Of a stretch of 64,000 nucleotides of DNA, positions 8,059 to 16,508 are shown in pieces (positions within the stretch are counted from its first letter, which is position 1; every line of letters begins with the position of its first letter). A program made the position numbers and the translations under genes. Below the pieces are notes generated by a model, which was not told where the DNA came from, ran no database searches, and saw nothing but the letters and a program-made list of their open reading frames with translations. Origin of the DNA: CAYNKA01 sp964397655 (GTDB taxonomy: Bacteria; Spirochaetota; Spirochaetia; DTKZ01); the NCBI GenBank assembly GCA_964397655.1, contig CAYNKA010000008.1, forward strand, positions 62,001-126,000. Direction: 5' to 3'.

Positions 8059-8588
8059 CGAGTCGCTCCTTTTTTCATGTTCGAAAAATATTCTTCGATC
8101 GCCTCGCGATGCTTCCGCACGAAGGCGCAGCTCGGCGAGGCCCCGCAGGTCCTGCACGCGAGATCGTAGGCGGAATTGACGGTCCCGCATTCCGGGCAGG
8201 AGTATTCCTCGAGTTTCTCCCTGATCCAGGCCGCGGCCCCGGCCTCGCGAATCCTGCCGAGATCGTTCCAAAGCTCCTTCCGGTGAGGCCTTTCCTTCTG
8301 GAAGGCAACGAGGTCCGCGCAGGGATACTCGTCGCATTCCGAGCAGACGGAAAGCCCCTTCCCCTTCGTGCAGGTCTTGAAAACACAATCACGGCAATGG
8401 GACCCCAGCCTGCCCGAACGGCAGCCGAGGCAGCGCAGGTCATCGGGCGTCGTGCCGAGGCGGGAAGCGAGCTTCCCGAGCCGCTCCGGGTCCTCCGTGG
8501 ACCCGATATAGACGGAACAGGCCCCGCAGAAGAGGCCGCAGCAAGCGGCGAGTGCGGGAAGACGCATCGCATCGTAGTCGTTTTCCAT
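8055..8588 (-). CDS. Cysteine-rich protein of the DUF3795 type
   Basis: A 177-residue protein with about 15 cysteines. It begins with the AACCGLFCGACSVYIG pattern typical of DUF3795 proteins. This is followed by CLGCRSGRLGSHCRDCVFKTC and CSECDEYPC, and by a C-terminal zinc-ribbon-like CPECG...CRTCG pair. The motifs suggest zinc or iron-sulfur binding; the role of the family is unknown. GAGGA lies 6 nt before the ATG. It lies between an AraC regulator 20 bp upstream and an overlapping OsmC-like gene, so the three probably form one transcript. Confidence 0.8.
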   Translation of the reverse strand: MENDYDAMRLPALAACCGLFCGACSVYIGSTEDPERLGKLASRLGTTPDDLRCLGCRSGRLGSHCRDCVFKTCTKGKGLSVCSECDEYPCADLVAFQKERPHRKELWNDLGRIREAGAAAWIREKLEEYSCPECGTVNSAYDLACRTCGASPSCAFVRKHREAIEEYFSNMKKGATR

Positions 8589-8608
8589 GTTTCTTCCTCG
8601 GACACAAC

Positions 8609-9481
8609 CTATCTCGAAACCGCCTCGGCCGTCTTGGAAAAATCGGACACGTCTTCGGCGGCCCGAATCCGCCCCACCCCGGACGGCGGGCAGCCGTAGA
8701 GCTCCCGGAAATCGTTGATGAAGTGCGGCTGGTCGTAGTAGCCCTGATCGAGGGCGAGATCGAGGAGCGAGCGGACCTCCTCCCGCTTCAGACGGTTCAA
8801 CGCGACCTGGAACCGAACGATCCTCGCGAGCCGTTTTGGGGAAAGCCCCAACGCTTCGTCGAAAAGTCTCCGGAGGTGCCGTTCGCTGATCCCTTCGGCG
8901 CCAGCCAGCGTCTCCACGTCGATCCTCCCGCCGCTCCGGTAGATCCGGTCGAGGGAGCCGAGAAACCGAGGGTCCTCCTCGATGCCGCCGCGTTCGAGCA
9001 TGCGGAGGAGCAGCGCCTCGACGATCTCGACGCGGCGGCCGAAGGAAGGAGCGGCGAGGACGGCTTCCTCGACCTCATCGAGGCGAGGACCGGTCAAATC
9101 GCGCAGGTTCCATCTTTTATCGTAGAGCCCCCGGGCCGGCAGCTTGAGGAAATGACGGATCTTTCCCGGCAGGAACCGGAGCCCGAAATATCGGAGCCTC
9201 CGTTCGACGGGAACGAAGATCGGCCGCGCAGCGAGACCGACCACACAGCCCGAACCGAAATCGGTGCGGAAGAACACGTCCACGCACCCGTCGGGCACGC
9301 CGTGCATGACGAAAGGTTCGAAGCGGCCGCTCGTCGTGTACATCGTCCAGAAGCAGGCCACGTATTCCCTGAGGCGCGGAGTCGGCGGGACCTCGACCTT
9401 GCCGAAGGTGCTTCCCCGCCTGAGCTCGTCGATCTCGGGCTGGAGGGGCCGGAAGGGCGGGACGACGGTTTTCGCTGCCAT
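8609..9481 (-). CDS. AraC-family transcriptional regulator with DUF6597-type N-domain
   Basis: A 290-residue regulator. The N-terminal part has the pattern LREYVACFWTMY ... VPDGCVDVFFRTD ... FGLRFLPGK seen in AraC proteins with a DUF6597-like cupin sensor. The C-terminal AraC DNA-binding domain (about 180-275) has two helix-turn-helix units, including SERHLRRLFDEALGLSPKR and LALDQGYYDQPHFINDFRE. It is the first gene of a probable unit with the Cys-rich and OsmC-like genes and may control them. There is no good Shine-Dalgarno box; a promoter-like pair ends 6 nt before the ATG. Confidence 0.9.
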   Translation of the reverse strand: MAAKTVVPPFRPLQPEIDELRRGSTFGKVEVPPTPRLREYVACFWTMYTTSGRFEPFVMHGVPDGCVDVFFRTDFGSGCVVGLAARPIFVPVERRLRYFGLRFLPGKIRHFLKLPARGLYDKRWNLRDLTGPRLDEVEEAVLAAPSFGRRVEIVEALLLRMLERGGIEEDPRFLGSLDRIYRSGGRIDVETLAGAEGISERHLRRLFDEALGLSPKRLARIVRFQVALNRLKREEVRSLLDLALDQGYYDQPHFINDFRELYGCPPSGVGRIRAAEDVSDFSKTAEAVSR

Positions 9482-9487
9482 GGCCCC

Positions 9488-9516
9488 AGTCTACACCCGG
9501 CCGGGTCCGTCGTGAA
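9488..9516 (-). promoter_or_regulatory. Candidate leaderless promoter of the AraC regulator
   Basis: TTCACG (9511-9516), a 17-nt spacer, then TAGACT (9488-9493) and only 6 nt to the ATG at 9481. No ribosome-binding site fits in between. Confidence 0.4.
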
Positions 9517-9576
9517 GGGCCGGACGGGAAAAGGACGGCGACGGCCGGAAGGAATCCTCCCGCGTCCGCCGGATTC

Positions 9577-10366
9577 TCAACCGCCCAAGTTCTCCCCGAG
9601 CACGATCGCGAAGGTGCCTCCGTTCACGCCGAGCGAGGTGACGGGCGCTCCGGTCCCGAAGAGCCATCCGTTTCGCGGGCGGTTACGGTACCTGGACCGG
9701 CGATGTCCTCTGTGTTTCGGTCCCGTCGCCGAGTCTTCCGTAGCCGTTGTAGCCCCAGGCCCAGAGCGAATCGTCGGTCTTCAGGCCGAGGCCGTGCGAG
9801 CCGCCGGCCTCGACGCTTTTCCAGTTCGCCGCCGCGCCGATTTGAGCGGGAGTGGTTACCGTCGTCGTCGTGCCGTCTTCGAGCTGATAGGTGTCGTTCC
9901 GTCTCCAGGCATAGAGCGTACCGTCGGTCCTTACGGCGAGGCTGAAATAAACGCCCGCGGAAACGGCGGCCCAGCCGGCGTCCGCCCAAACCTGCATAGG
10001 CACGGTCAGAGGACTCGTCCCGCCGTCGCCGAGCTGGCTGTAACTGTTGCTTCCCCAGGCGAAGAAGGTGCCGTCCGTCGTCGCTTTTACCGTTGCGGAA
10101 CCGGCGGATACGCCTTTCACCACTCCGGCAGAGTCCACCGTCGCGACCGCGGAGCCGGAACTCGACCAGAAGACGGATTTATCCGAAGCGTCAGAGGGGC
10201 TCACCGTCGCGTACAATTTTTCCGAACCGCCGACCAGAATGGTTGTAGAGGTCTTGTTCAAGGAGACTCCGGTCGCGGCTACCTCGTCGCTCTACGAGGA
10301 GAGCTGCGTGCCGCAGGAGTTGAGCAAGAAAAACCCGGTGACGAAAAAAGGAATCAACCGATTCAT
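9577..10366 (-). pseudogene. Broken lipoprotein gene: Big2 + RCC1 repeats, amber stop and frameshifted mosaic 3' end
   Basis: The reading frame starts at 10366 behind GGGAGG with a lipoprotein signal (MNRLIPFFVTGFFLLNSC, Cys18). It hits an in-frame TAG at 10292-10294 (codon 25) and continues in the same frame with a bacterial Ig-like Big2 domain (VSLNKTSTTILVGGSEKLYA) and RCC1-type repeats (FAWGSNSYSQLGDG, WAWGYNGYGRLGDG). That frame closes at 9683. A different frame then encodes RNGWLFGTGAPVTSLGVNG joined to GGTFAIVLGENLGG. These are fragments of an early and the last segment of the neighbouring BNR-like lipoprotein. It looks like a decayed, recombined paralogue; residual expression of a truncated product cannot be excluded. 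Confidence 0.75.
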
Positions 10367-10446
10367 ACGAACCTCCCGGCTTACGGAAAATCCTAAACAC
10401 TCCGGCCGCGGCCGCCTGAAACCGCGATGGCCCGCCTTTCACGATC

Positions 10447-12045
10447 TCAGCTGTCTCCGAGTGCTACGGCGAAGGTACCTCCGTTGAGGGCCCCCCAGGC
10501 GGCTGCCGTGAACGGGAATTCCGTCGGCCATTCCTGGTACGACCAGGAGATTCCGTTCGGACTGGTCGCTATGGCGCTCCTGGAATCGGTAGTGTTGCGG
10601 CAGACCGCGGCGAAGCCGTTCCCGAAGGTTACCCCTTTGAATTGGAAACTCTCAGTTGAGGTGGGCAAGGGAAGGTCCTGCAGATACCAGGCCGAGCCGT
10701 CGAGGCTGGTCCAGACGACGGGCCTCGTATATTCTATGCTGCTGACCCCGACGGCCGTGAAAACTCCGTTTCCGTAGGCCGCGCCCTCGAATGAAGCGAC
10801 ATTCTGCAAGGTGCTTTCCCAATCCACGGCCCAGGTCGTACCGTTCGCGCTCGTGAGAGTCTCCGCACCCTCGATGAAGCCGACCGCCAGGTATTTACCG
10901 TTTCCGTAGACGACGTTGGAGATTCTGTTGTATGTTCCGACCGTGGAAGAACTCCTTTCGATCCAGTCCGTGCCGTCCACGCTCGTCCAGATGCAGAAAT
11001 CGTACGTCGGATTGAGGCTTCCCACCGCGAAAAAAAGACCGTTTTGGAAGGAAACGCTCGTGAAATAGTACGGTCCGTCCTCCACGACCACCGTCTCCCA
11101 GGAGATCCCGCCGTTCGTGCTCCTGAAAATGCTGACGTAATCCCCGGCCCAGGGATGACTGTAGGGATCTCCGACCACGACGAAAGTGCCGTTACCGTAG
11201 GCGGCGCCTCGCAGCTCCGCGCTCGTCGAAGGGTAAGGAGTCGTTTCCGCGATGACCGATTTACCCGTGCCCGCGGACCTCTTCACCATTATCGAAGGAT
11301 TCGGAGGGGGCGGACCGTAGGTGACCAGGGTCCAGTTCTTTCCGTCCGTGCTCCTCACTAGGGTCCCGTTCGACCCCGCGGCGACGAAGGCGCCGTTACC
11401 GTAGGCGACGGCGTTGAAATAGACCCCGTTGTAGTCGGAATCGTTCATGAACGGAGTGAACACGAATTGCGGATTGATCGATGTCTGGAACATGACGACG
11501 GAGCTCCAGCTCCCCGCCGCGGTCTTCCTCCATATCACCGTCGTCTGGATGTTGAGATAGAAGTCACCGGCTTTCGCGGCAGCCGGCACGCTCGGCGTCG
11601 GATCGGCAGTCCCCGTATACCAGGCGGATCCGTCCGCACCTGCGGCACCCTGCAGGGAGAACATACTCACCCATGCCCCGTTGTACTTCCGGTACGTCAT
11701 GGTGGAGGCCGTATCCAGGTAGAAGTCGCCGTTCACGCCGAGCGAGGCGGCGGGCGCTCCGGTCCCGAAGAGCCATCCGTTCCCCGCGGCTCCCCGTAGC
11801 GATGCCGCGGTCACCCACTTGCCGCCCGCTTTCACGTACAACACCGCCGCGTCCTGGTCCAGGTACAGGTCGCCGTCGACGCCCTGGGCGTCGGACGGAG
11901 CTCCCTTCGCCACGTACCACTTGGCCGTGGGATTCGCGGACCCGCCATCCGAATCGCTCGAGCCGGACGAGCCGGAGGAGCAACCGATAACGAGCGCGAG
12001 GGCGCAAAGAGAGATCAACTGCGAAAAATGAATGGATTTCATCAT
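10447..12045 (-). CDS. Large surface lipoprotein with GxxGDxYLD-type cassettes and BNR-like repeats
   Basis: A 532-residue predicted lipoprotein: a signal segment ends in the lipobox VIGC (Cys22) followed by a Ser/Gly linker. Residues about 40-180 hold three copies of a cassette of the form W-(F)-GxGAPxxxxGxxGDFYLDxxxxxxYxKxxGxWVxxxSLxGAAG, a module often seen beside collagen-like repeats in phage and bacterial surface proteins. The rest has five or more repeats of the type AVAYGNGxFVAVG ... STDGxxW, resembling BNR/Asp-box propeller blades. It is probably an outer-membrane-anchored recognition protein. AAGGAG lies 6 nt before the ATG at 12045, and a TATACT box is at 12103-12108. A longer upstream reading of this frame has no coding character. 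Confidence 0.85.
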   Translation of the reverse strand: MMKSIHFSQLISLCALALVIGCSSGSSGSSDSDGGSANPTAKWYVAKGAPSDAQGVDGDLYLDQDAAVLYVKAGGKWVTAASLRGAAGNGWLFGTGAPAASLGVNGDFYLDTASTMTYRKYNGAWVSMFSLQGAAGADGSAWYTGTADPTPSVPAAAKAGDFYLNIQTTVIWRKTAAGSWSSVVMFQTSINPQFVFTPFMNDSDYNGVYFNAVAYGNGAFVAAGSNGTLVRSTDGKNWTLVTYGPPPPNPSIMVKRSAGTGKSVIAETTPYPSTSAELRGAAYGNGTFVVVGDPYSHPWAGDYVSIFRSTNGGISWETVVVEDGPYYFTSVSFQNGLFFAVGSLNPTYDFCIWTSVDGTDWIERSSSTVGTYNRISNVVYGNGKYLAVGFIEGAETLTSANGTTWAVDWESTLQNVASFEGAAYGNGVFTAVGVSSIEYTRPVVWTSLDGSAWYLQDLPLPTSTESFQFKGVTFGNGFAAVCRNTTDSRSAIATSPNGISWSYQEWPTEFPFTAAAWGALNGGTFAVALGDS

Positions 12046-12240
12046 AGAGGGCTCCTTCAAAAGACCAGAGTCTCTTGCGAAGCTCGTCACATATGCGCAA
12101 ATAGTATACAGTAAAATCGCGGAAAAATCCAGATTTCTCCCGAATTCTCTTCCCCCTCCACGTCCATTCCGACTGAAGCGCCGGATGCGCGAGGCGCGAG
12201 TTTCACGATACGGAATAGATCTCACGGAATAAAAATGAAT

Positions 12241-12270
12241 TTGACACCGCTCCGGTCCCGGGGCTAGGAT
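12241..12270 (+). promoter_or_regulatory. Sigma70-type promoter of the Nramp-family gene
   Basis: Consensus TTGACA at 12241-12246, an 18-nt spacer and TAGGAT at 12265-12270, repeated at 12271-12276. The predicted start near 12278-12283 leaves a leader of about 35 nt carrying AGGAGG. Confidence 0.7.
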
Positions 12271-12315
12271 TAGGATATTCTCATCCAAACAATTCATATA
12301 GATCAGGAGGTGTGT

Positions 12316-13689
12316 ATGAGCGACCAGATGAAGGATGTCCGGTACAGTCCATATCGTCTCCCCCCGGACAAATTCAAGGATCCGCCGACTACGTTCGGGG
12401 GACGAATGAAATATGTCGGACCCGGAATCATCGTGACCGCGTCCATCGTAGGCAGCGGCGAGCTCATCGCCACGACCACACTGGGCGCACAGGCCGGGTT
12501 CGTCACGCTCTGGACCATCATCCTGAGCTGCGCCCTCAAAATCATTCTCCAGCTGGAAATGGCGAAGATGTCCATCACCACCGGCAAGCCGGCCCTGCAG
12601 TTCTGGGATTCGCTTCCCGGCCCGCGGCTTCTCGTCGGCTGGGCGGTGTGGGCCTGGTTCATCCTGCTCGCGACGAAATTCATCCAGTTCGGCGGAATCA
12701 TGAGCTCCACCGCACAAAGCGTTCAGATCGCGGTCCCCGCCTTGAGCGTGCCGGTCGGCGCGATACTCGTCGCCCTGAGCGTCATGATCATCCTGGCGTA
12801 CGGGAAGTACAAGATCATCGAACGCGTCTGCCTCATCCTCGTCTTCGCCTTCGTCGTTTTCACGGTGGGAATCGCGATCATAACCCAGTTCAGCAAATAT
12901 GCGTTCACGATGGCCGACATCCTGAACGGACTCACCTTCCACATGCCGCCGGAAGCCGCCTTCGCCGCGCTCGCCGCCTTCGGGATCACGGGAATCGGCG
13001 GAGACGAGATCGTTCAGTACACCTACTGGTGCGTGGAAAAGGGTTATGCGGCCAACACGGGAGTGAACGACAAATCCTCGGCGTACTATGCCCGCGCCAA
13101 GGGATGGTTCAAGGTCATGTACGTGGACGCGACCTGCGCCATGATCGTCTACACCGTGGCGACCCTGGCCTTCTACATCCTCGGCGCGGCGGTCCTTCAC
13201 GGCGCCGGCAAAGTCCCGAGCGGAATGACCCTGGTCAGCACCCTGAGCACCATGTACACCGAGATCATCGGCCCCGGAGCCATCTGGTTCTTCGCGATCG
13301 GCGCCTTCGCTACGCTGTATTCGACCCTCGTGTCCTGGACGGCGGCCAACCAGCGCATCGTCGCCGACATCATGGCCAGGATGAAGCTCATCGACTTCGA
13401 GAACGATCGTCAGGTGAGCAAGGTCATCCTCGTATCCGGCATCCTGCTCCCGATCATCTACACGGTCATGGCGCTTGTTTTCAAGGCCCCCGCCTTCATG
13501 GTGCAGATCGGCGGATGGGGGACGGCCTTCATCCTCCTCGTCATCATCTACTCGAGCTTCTATCACCGGTTCACGATGCTGCCCAAGGAACTCAAGCCCG
13601 GAACTTTCTACGATCTCTTTCTTTTCGTGGGGTCGGCCGCCATCCTCGTGGTGGTATTCTATACGGTCAAACCCTTCATTTTCGGTTGA
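12316..13689 (+). CDS. Nramp-family transporter lacking the canonical metal-binding motifs
   Basis: A 457-residue inner-membrane protein with about eleven hydrophobic segments and the Nramp layout. The first helix reads GPGIIVTASIVGSGELIATTTLGAQAG in two overlapping parts: where true Nramps have DPGN it has GSGE (residues 46-49). The helix-6 MPH motif is replaced by GITGIGGDEIVQY. The residues that bind Mn/Fe in canonical members are therefore missing and the substrate is unknown; Mg or a non-metal solute are possibilities. The start at 12316 has AGGAGG 5 nt upstream; the GTG two codons earlier is too close to the box. It is monocistronic. Confidence 0.88.
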   Translation: MSDQMKDVRYSPYRLPPDKFKDPPTTFGGRMKYVGPGIIVTASIVGSGELIATTTLGAQAGFVTLWTIILSCALKIILQLEMAKMSITTGKPALQFWDSLPGPRLLVGWAVWAWFILLATKFIQFGGIMSSTAQSVQIAVPALSVPVGAILVALSVMIILAYGKYKIIERVCLILVFAFVVFTVGIAIITQFSKYAFTMADILNGLTFHMPPEAAFAALAAFGITGIGGDEIVQYTYWCVEKGYAANTGVNDKSSAYYARAKGWFKVMYVDATCAMIVYTVATLAFYILGAAVLHGAGKVPSGMTLVSTLSTMYTEIIGPGAIWFFAIGAFATLYSTLVSWTAANQRIVADIMARMKLIDFENDRQVSKVILVSGILLPIIYTVMALVFKAPAFMVQIGGWGTAFILLVIIYSSFYHRFTMLPKELKPGTFYDLFLFVGSAAILVVVFYTVKPFIFG

Positions 13690-14048
13690 ACTTTTCAATC
13701 GCCGGCGCGGCCCCGTTCGGGGTCGCGCCCCCTTCCCCGCCCCCCGCGGCCGGGCCGTCCGGGTCCGCCGCGCCTTCAAGTTCCATTTTTTCATTTCAAC
13801 TTTGTGAAAGTGCAAATCCATGCTATCCTGTCGTGCATAAAGTGAAATCGCTCCAGCCGTAACCGATAGTCCTCCGCACCGGGTTTCACAGTTCTCGATG
13901 CAAAAAAAGGAGAACTCGTTTCATGCCCGGCCGAGAGGACTTCGAAACCACCCGAAAACTACCCGTTTTTCCCCTGTCGATGCTTCTTGCCGCTGGTATA
14001 GTGAAGAGTGATGCATTGTCAAAATTCAAAACAAAGAGGACTTCGACC
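13690..14048. other. Intergenic region with terminator and promoter-like elements
   Basis: This 359-bp gap holds the stem-loop after the Nramp gene (13704-13729), a promoter-like TATAGT at 13997-14002 ahead of the next lipoprotein, and a second SD-like AAAGGAGA before an in-frame upstream ATG at 13923. The upstream start would add 42 residues ahead of a perfect lipoprotein signal, so it is not preferred. No other gene is seen. Confidence 0.5.
13704..13729 (+). terminator. Stem-loop after the Nramp-family gene
   Basis: GGCGCGGCCCC (13704-13714) and GGGGTCGCGCC (13719-13729) form an 11-bp stem with one G-U pair and a GTTC loop, 15 nt after the stop. No T-run follows. Confidence 0.5.
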
Positions 14049-15443
14049 ATGACTAAAATCCGGAAATTCCGAACTTATCTCACGATCCCGATTCTCCTGA
14101 TCGGCGTTCTGATCGGCGGCTGCAAGGAATCGACCTCGGACGAAGAAAGCCCCGCAGGGACGACCGCGGCGGTAACCCTCGACTGGTCCTCGGCACTCAC
14201 CGCCCTCGGCGTGAGCCCGTCCTACATCGATTCCATCACCGTCACCGCGGCCGCGAGCGGCATGACGACGGTGACGCAGAATCCGGCGGCAACCGCCACG
14301 ACGGCGTCCCTGACCGTTCCCGCGGGAAGTTCCCGCACCTTCACCGTGAAGCTCACGATGAAGTCGACGCACGCCGCGAAGTACTTCACCGCGACAGCGG
14401 CGGCGGACCTGACGGCCGGCGTCGCGAAGACCGTGGCGCCCGCGTCCTTCGCGATCGGCGAGACGAGGATCGTCGTCACGGACTATCGCAACGCTCGCTT
14501 CGTCGTGGTGGACGACATGAGCGGGACCGGCTGGCGCGTCATCGACGAGGCTTCGATGACGGCAGCTTGGAGCCTTTCCACGACGGGCATGAACCCGATG
14601 TACGACGCAAAAATCGATTCGAAAGGCAGGGTATATTTGGCGGTCTCCACGACCGACGGAGGCAGCGGTTTTTACTCCATCCTCCGGCTGGACGCCTTCG
14701 ACGACGCGTCGCCGGAAAAGGTGAAGCAGCCGGACGGTTATTCCGTTTTCGGCCTTGCCCTGGACGAAACGAACGGCTGGCTCTACTACCTCTGGAACAA
14801 CGAATATACACACGTGAAACGGGTGCCCATCAACGTCGCCGACATGGGGAGCGCGACCCACGAGTCGATCGCGGCGCCGAGCGGACACGATTATTCATCG
14901 GATTATGGCTATGAGGATTACGGTATTACGGTCGATTCCGACGGAAACCTCTACCTCAAGATCACGAATCCCACCGAGGGCATCCTGAAATTCACGCCGA
15001 GTACGACGAGTTCCACGTACCTGGCCTTTTACGACACCTCGGCCATGACCGTCAACGGCGGAGGTTCCTCTACATATGCTCCCTTCGACGTCATGGTCCG
15101 GGGCGACTACGTCTACGTGACGATGCAGGATATCAATTACCCGACCTCTTCCGGCGGCAAGATTGTCCAGCTCAAGAAAAGCGACCTCTCGGCGACCGGG
15201 ACCAGCTTCGGCATGCCCTCGGGCACTCACCCCACGAGCCTCACGACGAAGGAATTCTTCGGTCCCGAACGTTTCCTCGCGAATCAGAATCCCGGATTCA
15301 CCGTCATCGACGACGGCGTGGACGACGCGGAGGCCAACATCGGCAGGATCGTACATATCGACGATCTCACGGGGACGAACTGGACGATCTACGGTTCGGA
15401 CGGAGACGGTACCGGAAATTTCTATTTCTGGCAGCAATATTAA
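14049..15443 (+). CDS. Predicted lipoprotein with beta-propeller-like repeats
   Basis: A 464-residue lipoprotein: MTKIRKFRTYLTIPILLIG leads to a lipobox LIGGC with Cys25. An all-beta region (about 40-140) rich in Thr/Ala resembles a fibronectin- or Ig-like domain. Residues 150-464 have spaced strands such as RIVVTDYRNARFVVVDDMSG, YDAKIDSKGRVYLAVS, LALDETNGWLYYLW and ITVDSDGNLYLKI, a pattern typical of NHL/YncE-like propellers. No catalytic motif is visible; it may bind ligands at the cell surface. The start is chosen by the signal peptide and the GAGGA 8 nt upstream. Confidence 0.82.
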   Translation: MTKIRKFRTYLTIPILLIGVLIGGCKESTSDEESPAGTTAAVTLDWSSALTALGVSPSYIDSITVTAAASGMTTVTQNPAATATTASLTVPAGSSRTFTVKLTMKSTHAAKYFTATAAADLTAGVAKTVAPASFAIGETRIVVTDYRNARFVVVDDMSGTGWRVIDEASMTAAWSLSTTGMNPMYDAKIDSKGRVYLAVSTTDGGSGFYSILRLDAFDDASPEKVKQPDGYSVFGLALDETNGWLYYLWNNEYTHVKRVPINVADMGSATHESIAAPSGHDYSSDYGYEDYGITVDSDGNLYLKITNPTEGILKFTPSTTSSTYLAFYDTSAMTVNGGGSSTYAPFDVMVRGDYVYVTMQDINYPTSSGGKIVQLKKSDLSATGTSFGMPSGTHPTSLTTKEFFGPERFLANQNPGFTVIDDGVDDAEANIGRIVHIDDLTGTNWTIYGSDGDGTGNFYFWQQY

Positions 15444-15462
15444 TATGCTTTTTCAAGCCCTT

Positions 15463-15495
15463 AAGCCCCGCCGCAGCGCGGGGCTTCTATTTTCC
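15463..15495 (+). terminator. Rho-independent terminator
   Basis: AAGCCCCGC (15463-15471) and GCGGGGCTT (15478-15486) form a perfect 9-bp stem followed by the T-rich tctatttt, 19 nt after the lipoprotein stop codon. Confidence 0.85.
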
Positions 15496-15504
15496 CCGCC
15501 CGCC

Positions 15505-15533
15505 TTGCCTCCCGCGGCCGGCCGTGCGATACT
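15505..15533 (+). promoter_or_regulatory. Candidate leaderless promoter of the acetamidase/formamidase gene
   Basis: TTGCCT (15505-15510), a 17-nt spacer and GATACT (15528-15533), with the ATG at 15540 just 6 nt further. The -10 box occupies the position where a ribosome-binding site would be, and no SD is present. Confidence 0.5.
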
Positions 15534-15539
15534 TGCCGC

Positions 15540-16508
15540 ATGGCACGCCACACCCTGATCCCGAAGACCTACCGCTACACCTTCGGTCCCTCCGAACCCG
15601 CGCTCACGATCGCGGGCGGGGATTCCCTGACCGCCTCGACCCGCGACTGCAGGGGCGAGGACCGCGAGCGCAGGCCCATCCCGGCGGAAATGCAGCCCGA
15701 GGCGGCGGGGACCGACCTCGTGCGGTCGAACCCGCTCGTCGGGCCCGTGTTCGTGGAAGGCGCGAGGCGCGGAGACTCGCTTCGGATCCGCCTGGACCGC
15801 GTGCGGCCCGACCGGGATTTCGGCATGAGCAAGCAGTCCGCCCGCTTCGGCTCGCTCTCGGGCGAGTGGGCGGGGCATCCCATGCTCTACCAGCCGCCCA
15901 TCCAGACGAAGTTCTTCGACTGGAAGCTCGACCTCGACAGGGGGATCGCGTCGATCGAGCTTCCGAAGAGCAGGCTCGGCAGGGCGGAGGCGCGGATGGA
16001 GCCCTTCGTCGGCTGCATCGGCGTCGCTCCCCCCATGGGACGCGTCGAGACCTCCATGACTCCTGGCGAGTACGGCGGCAACATGGATTGGAGAGGGCTC
16101 AAGGAGGGCGTCGTCCTGCATCTTCCGGTCTGGGTCGACGGCGCGTTTCTCTCCTTCGGCGACGTACACGCCCTCCAGGGCGACGGCGAGATGAACGGGA
16201 CCGCGGTCGAAACATCCGCGGAGGTGACGCTCGGCATCGAGGTGCTTTCCGGAAGGAAAATCGGCTGGCCCCGGGCGGAGGACGACGAGTTCATCGCCGT
16301 TCTCGGCTCCGCCCGGCCGATCGAGGACTGCGTGAGACTCGCGACCTTCGAACTCCTCGGCTGGCTCGTCGCGGATTACGGCTTCGACCGCGAGGAGGCC
16401 TGGCAGCTCATGGGCCAGCTCGGCGGGATAGACATAGCGAACATCGTGGACCCGCAATACACGGTCGCGGCGAAATTTCCGAAACGCTTCCTGCCTTCTC
16501 AGGGCTGA
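15540..16508 (+). CDS. Acetamidase/formamidase family protein
   Basis: A 322-residue FmdA/AmdA-family amidohydrolase, which hydrolyses short-chain amides such as formamide or acetamide to ammonia and acid. The family's motifs are visible: EGARRGDSLRIRL in the N-terminal beta domain, PFVGCIGVAPP, PGEYGGNMDW and the histidine-containing GDVHALQGDGEMNG. The last 10 bp overlap the convergent zinc dehydrogenase gene. It lies alone on the plus strand beside the cyclitol-type operon; a functional link is not evident. Confidence 0.9.
   Translation: MARHTLIPKTYRYTFGPSEPALTIAGGDSLTASTRDCRGEDRERRPIPAEMQPEAAGTDLVRSNPLVGPVFVEGARRGDSLRIRLDRVRPDRDFGMSKQSARFGSLSGEWAGHPMLYQPPIQTKFFDWKLDLDRGIASIELPKSRLGRAEARMEPFVGCIGVAPPMGRVETSMTPGEYGGNMDWRGLKEGVVLHLPVWVDGAFLSFGDVHALQGDGEMNGTAVETSAEVTLGIEVLSGRKIGWPRAEDDEFIAVLGSARPIEDCVRLATFELLGWLVADYGFDREEAWQLMGQLGGIDIANIVDPQYTVAAKFPKRFLPSQG

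Noticed and set aside
6298..8169. 623-codon open frame on the plus strand opposite the aminotransferase and OsmC-like genes
   Set aside because: It is an antisense shadow of real genes in GC-rich DNA: Arg/His/Glu-rich product, no ribosome-binding site and no recognisable domain.
10292..10294. TAG in the Big2/RCC1 gene read as a recoded amber codon (pyrrolysine or read-through)
   Set aside because: No recoding signal or pyl genes are seen, and the 3' end is also frameshifted and rearranged, so gene decay is the simpler explanation.
12046..13821. N-terminal extension of the minus-strand BNR-like lipoprotein frame to 1124 codons
   Set aside because: The extension is antisense to the Nramp-family gene and lacks coding character. 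The lipoprotein signal and AAGGAG at 12045 mark the true start.
13923..14048. Upstream in-frame start adding 42 residues to the lipoprotein at 14049
   Set aside because: It would place a disordered segment before a perfect lipoprotein signal peptide; the ATG at 14049 has its own SD.
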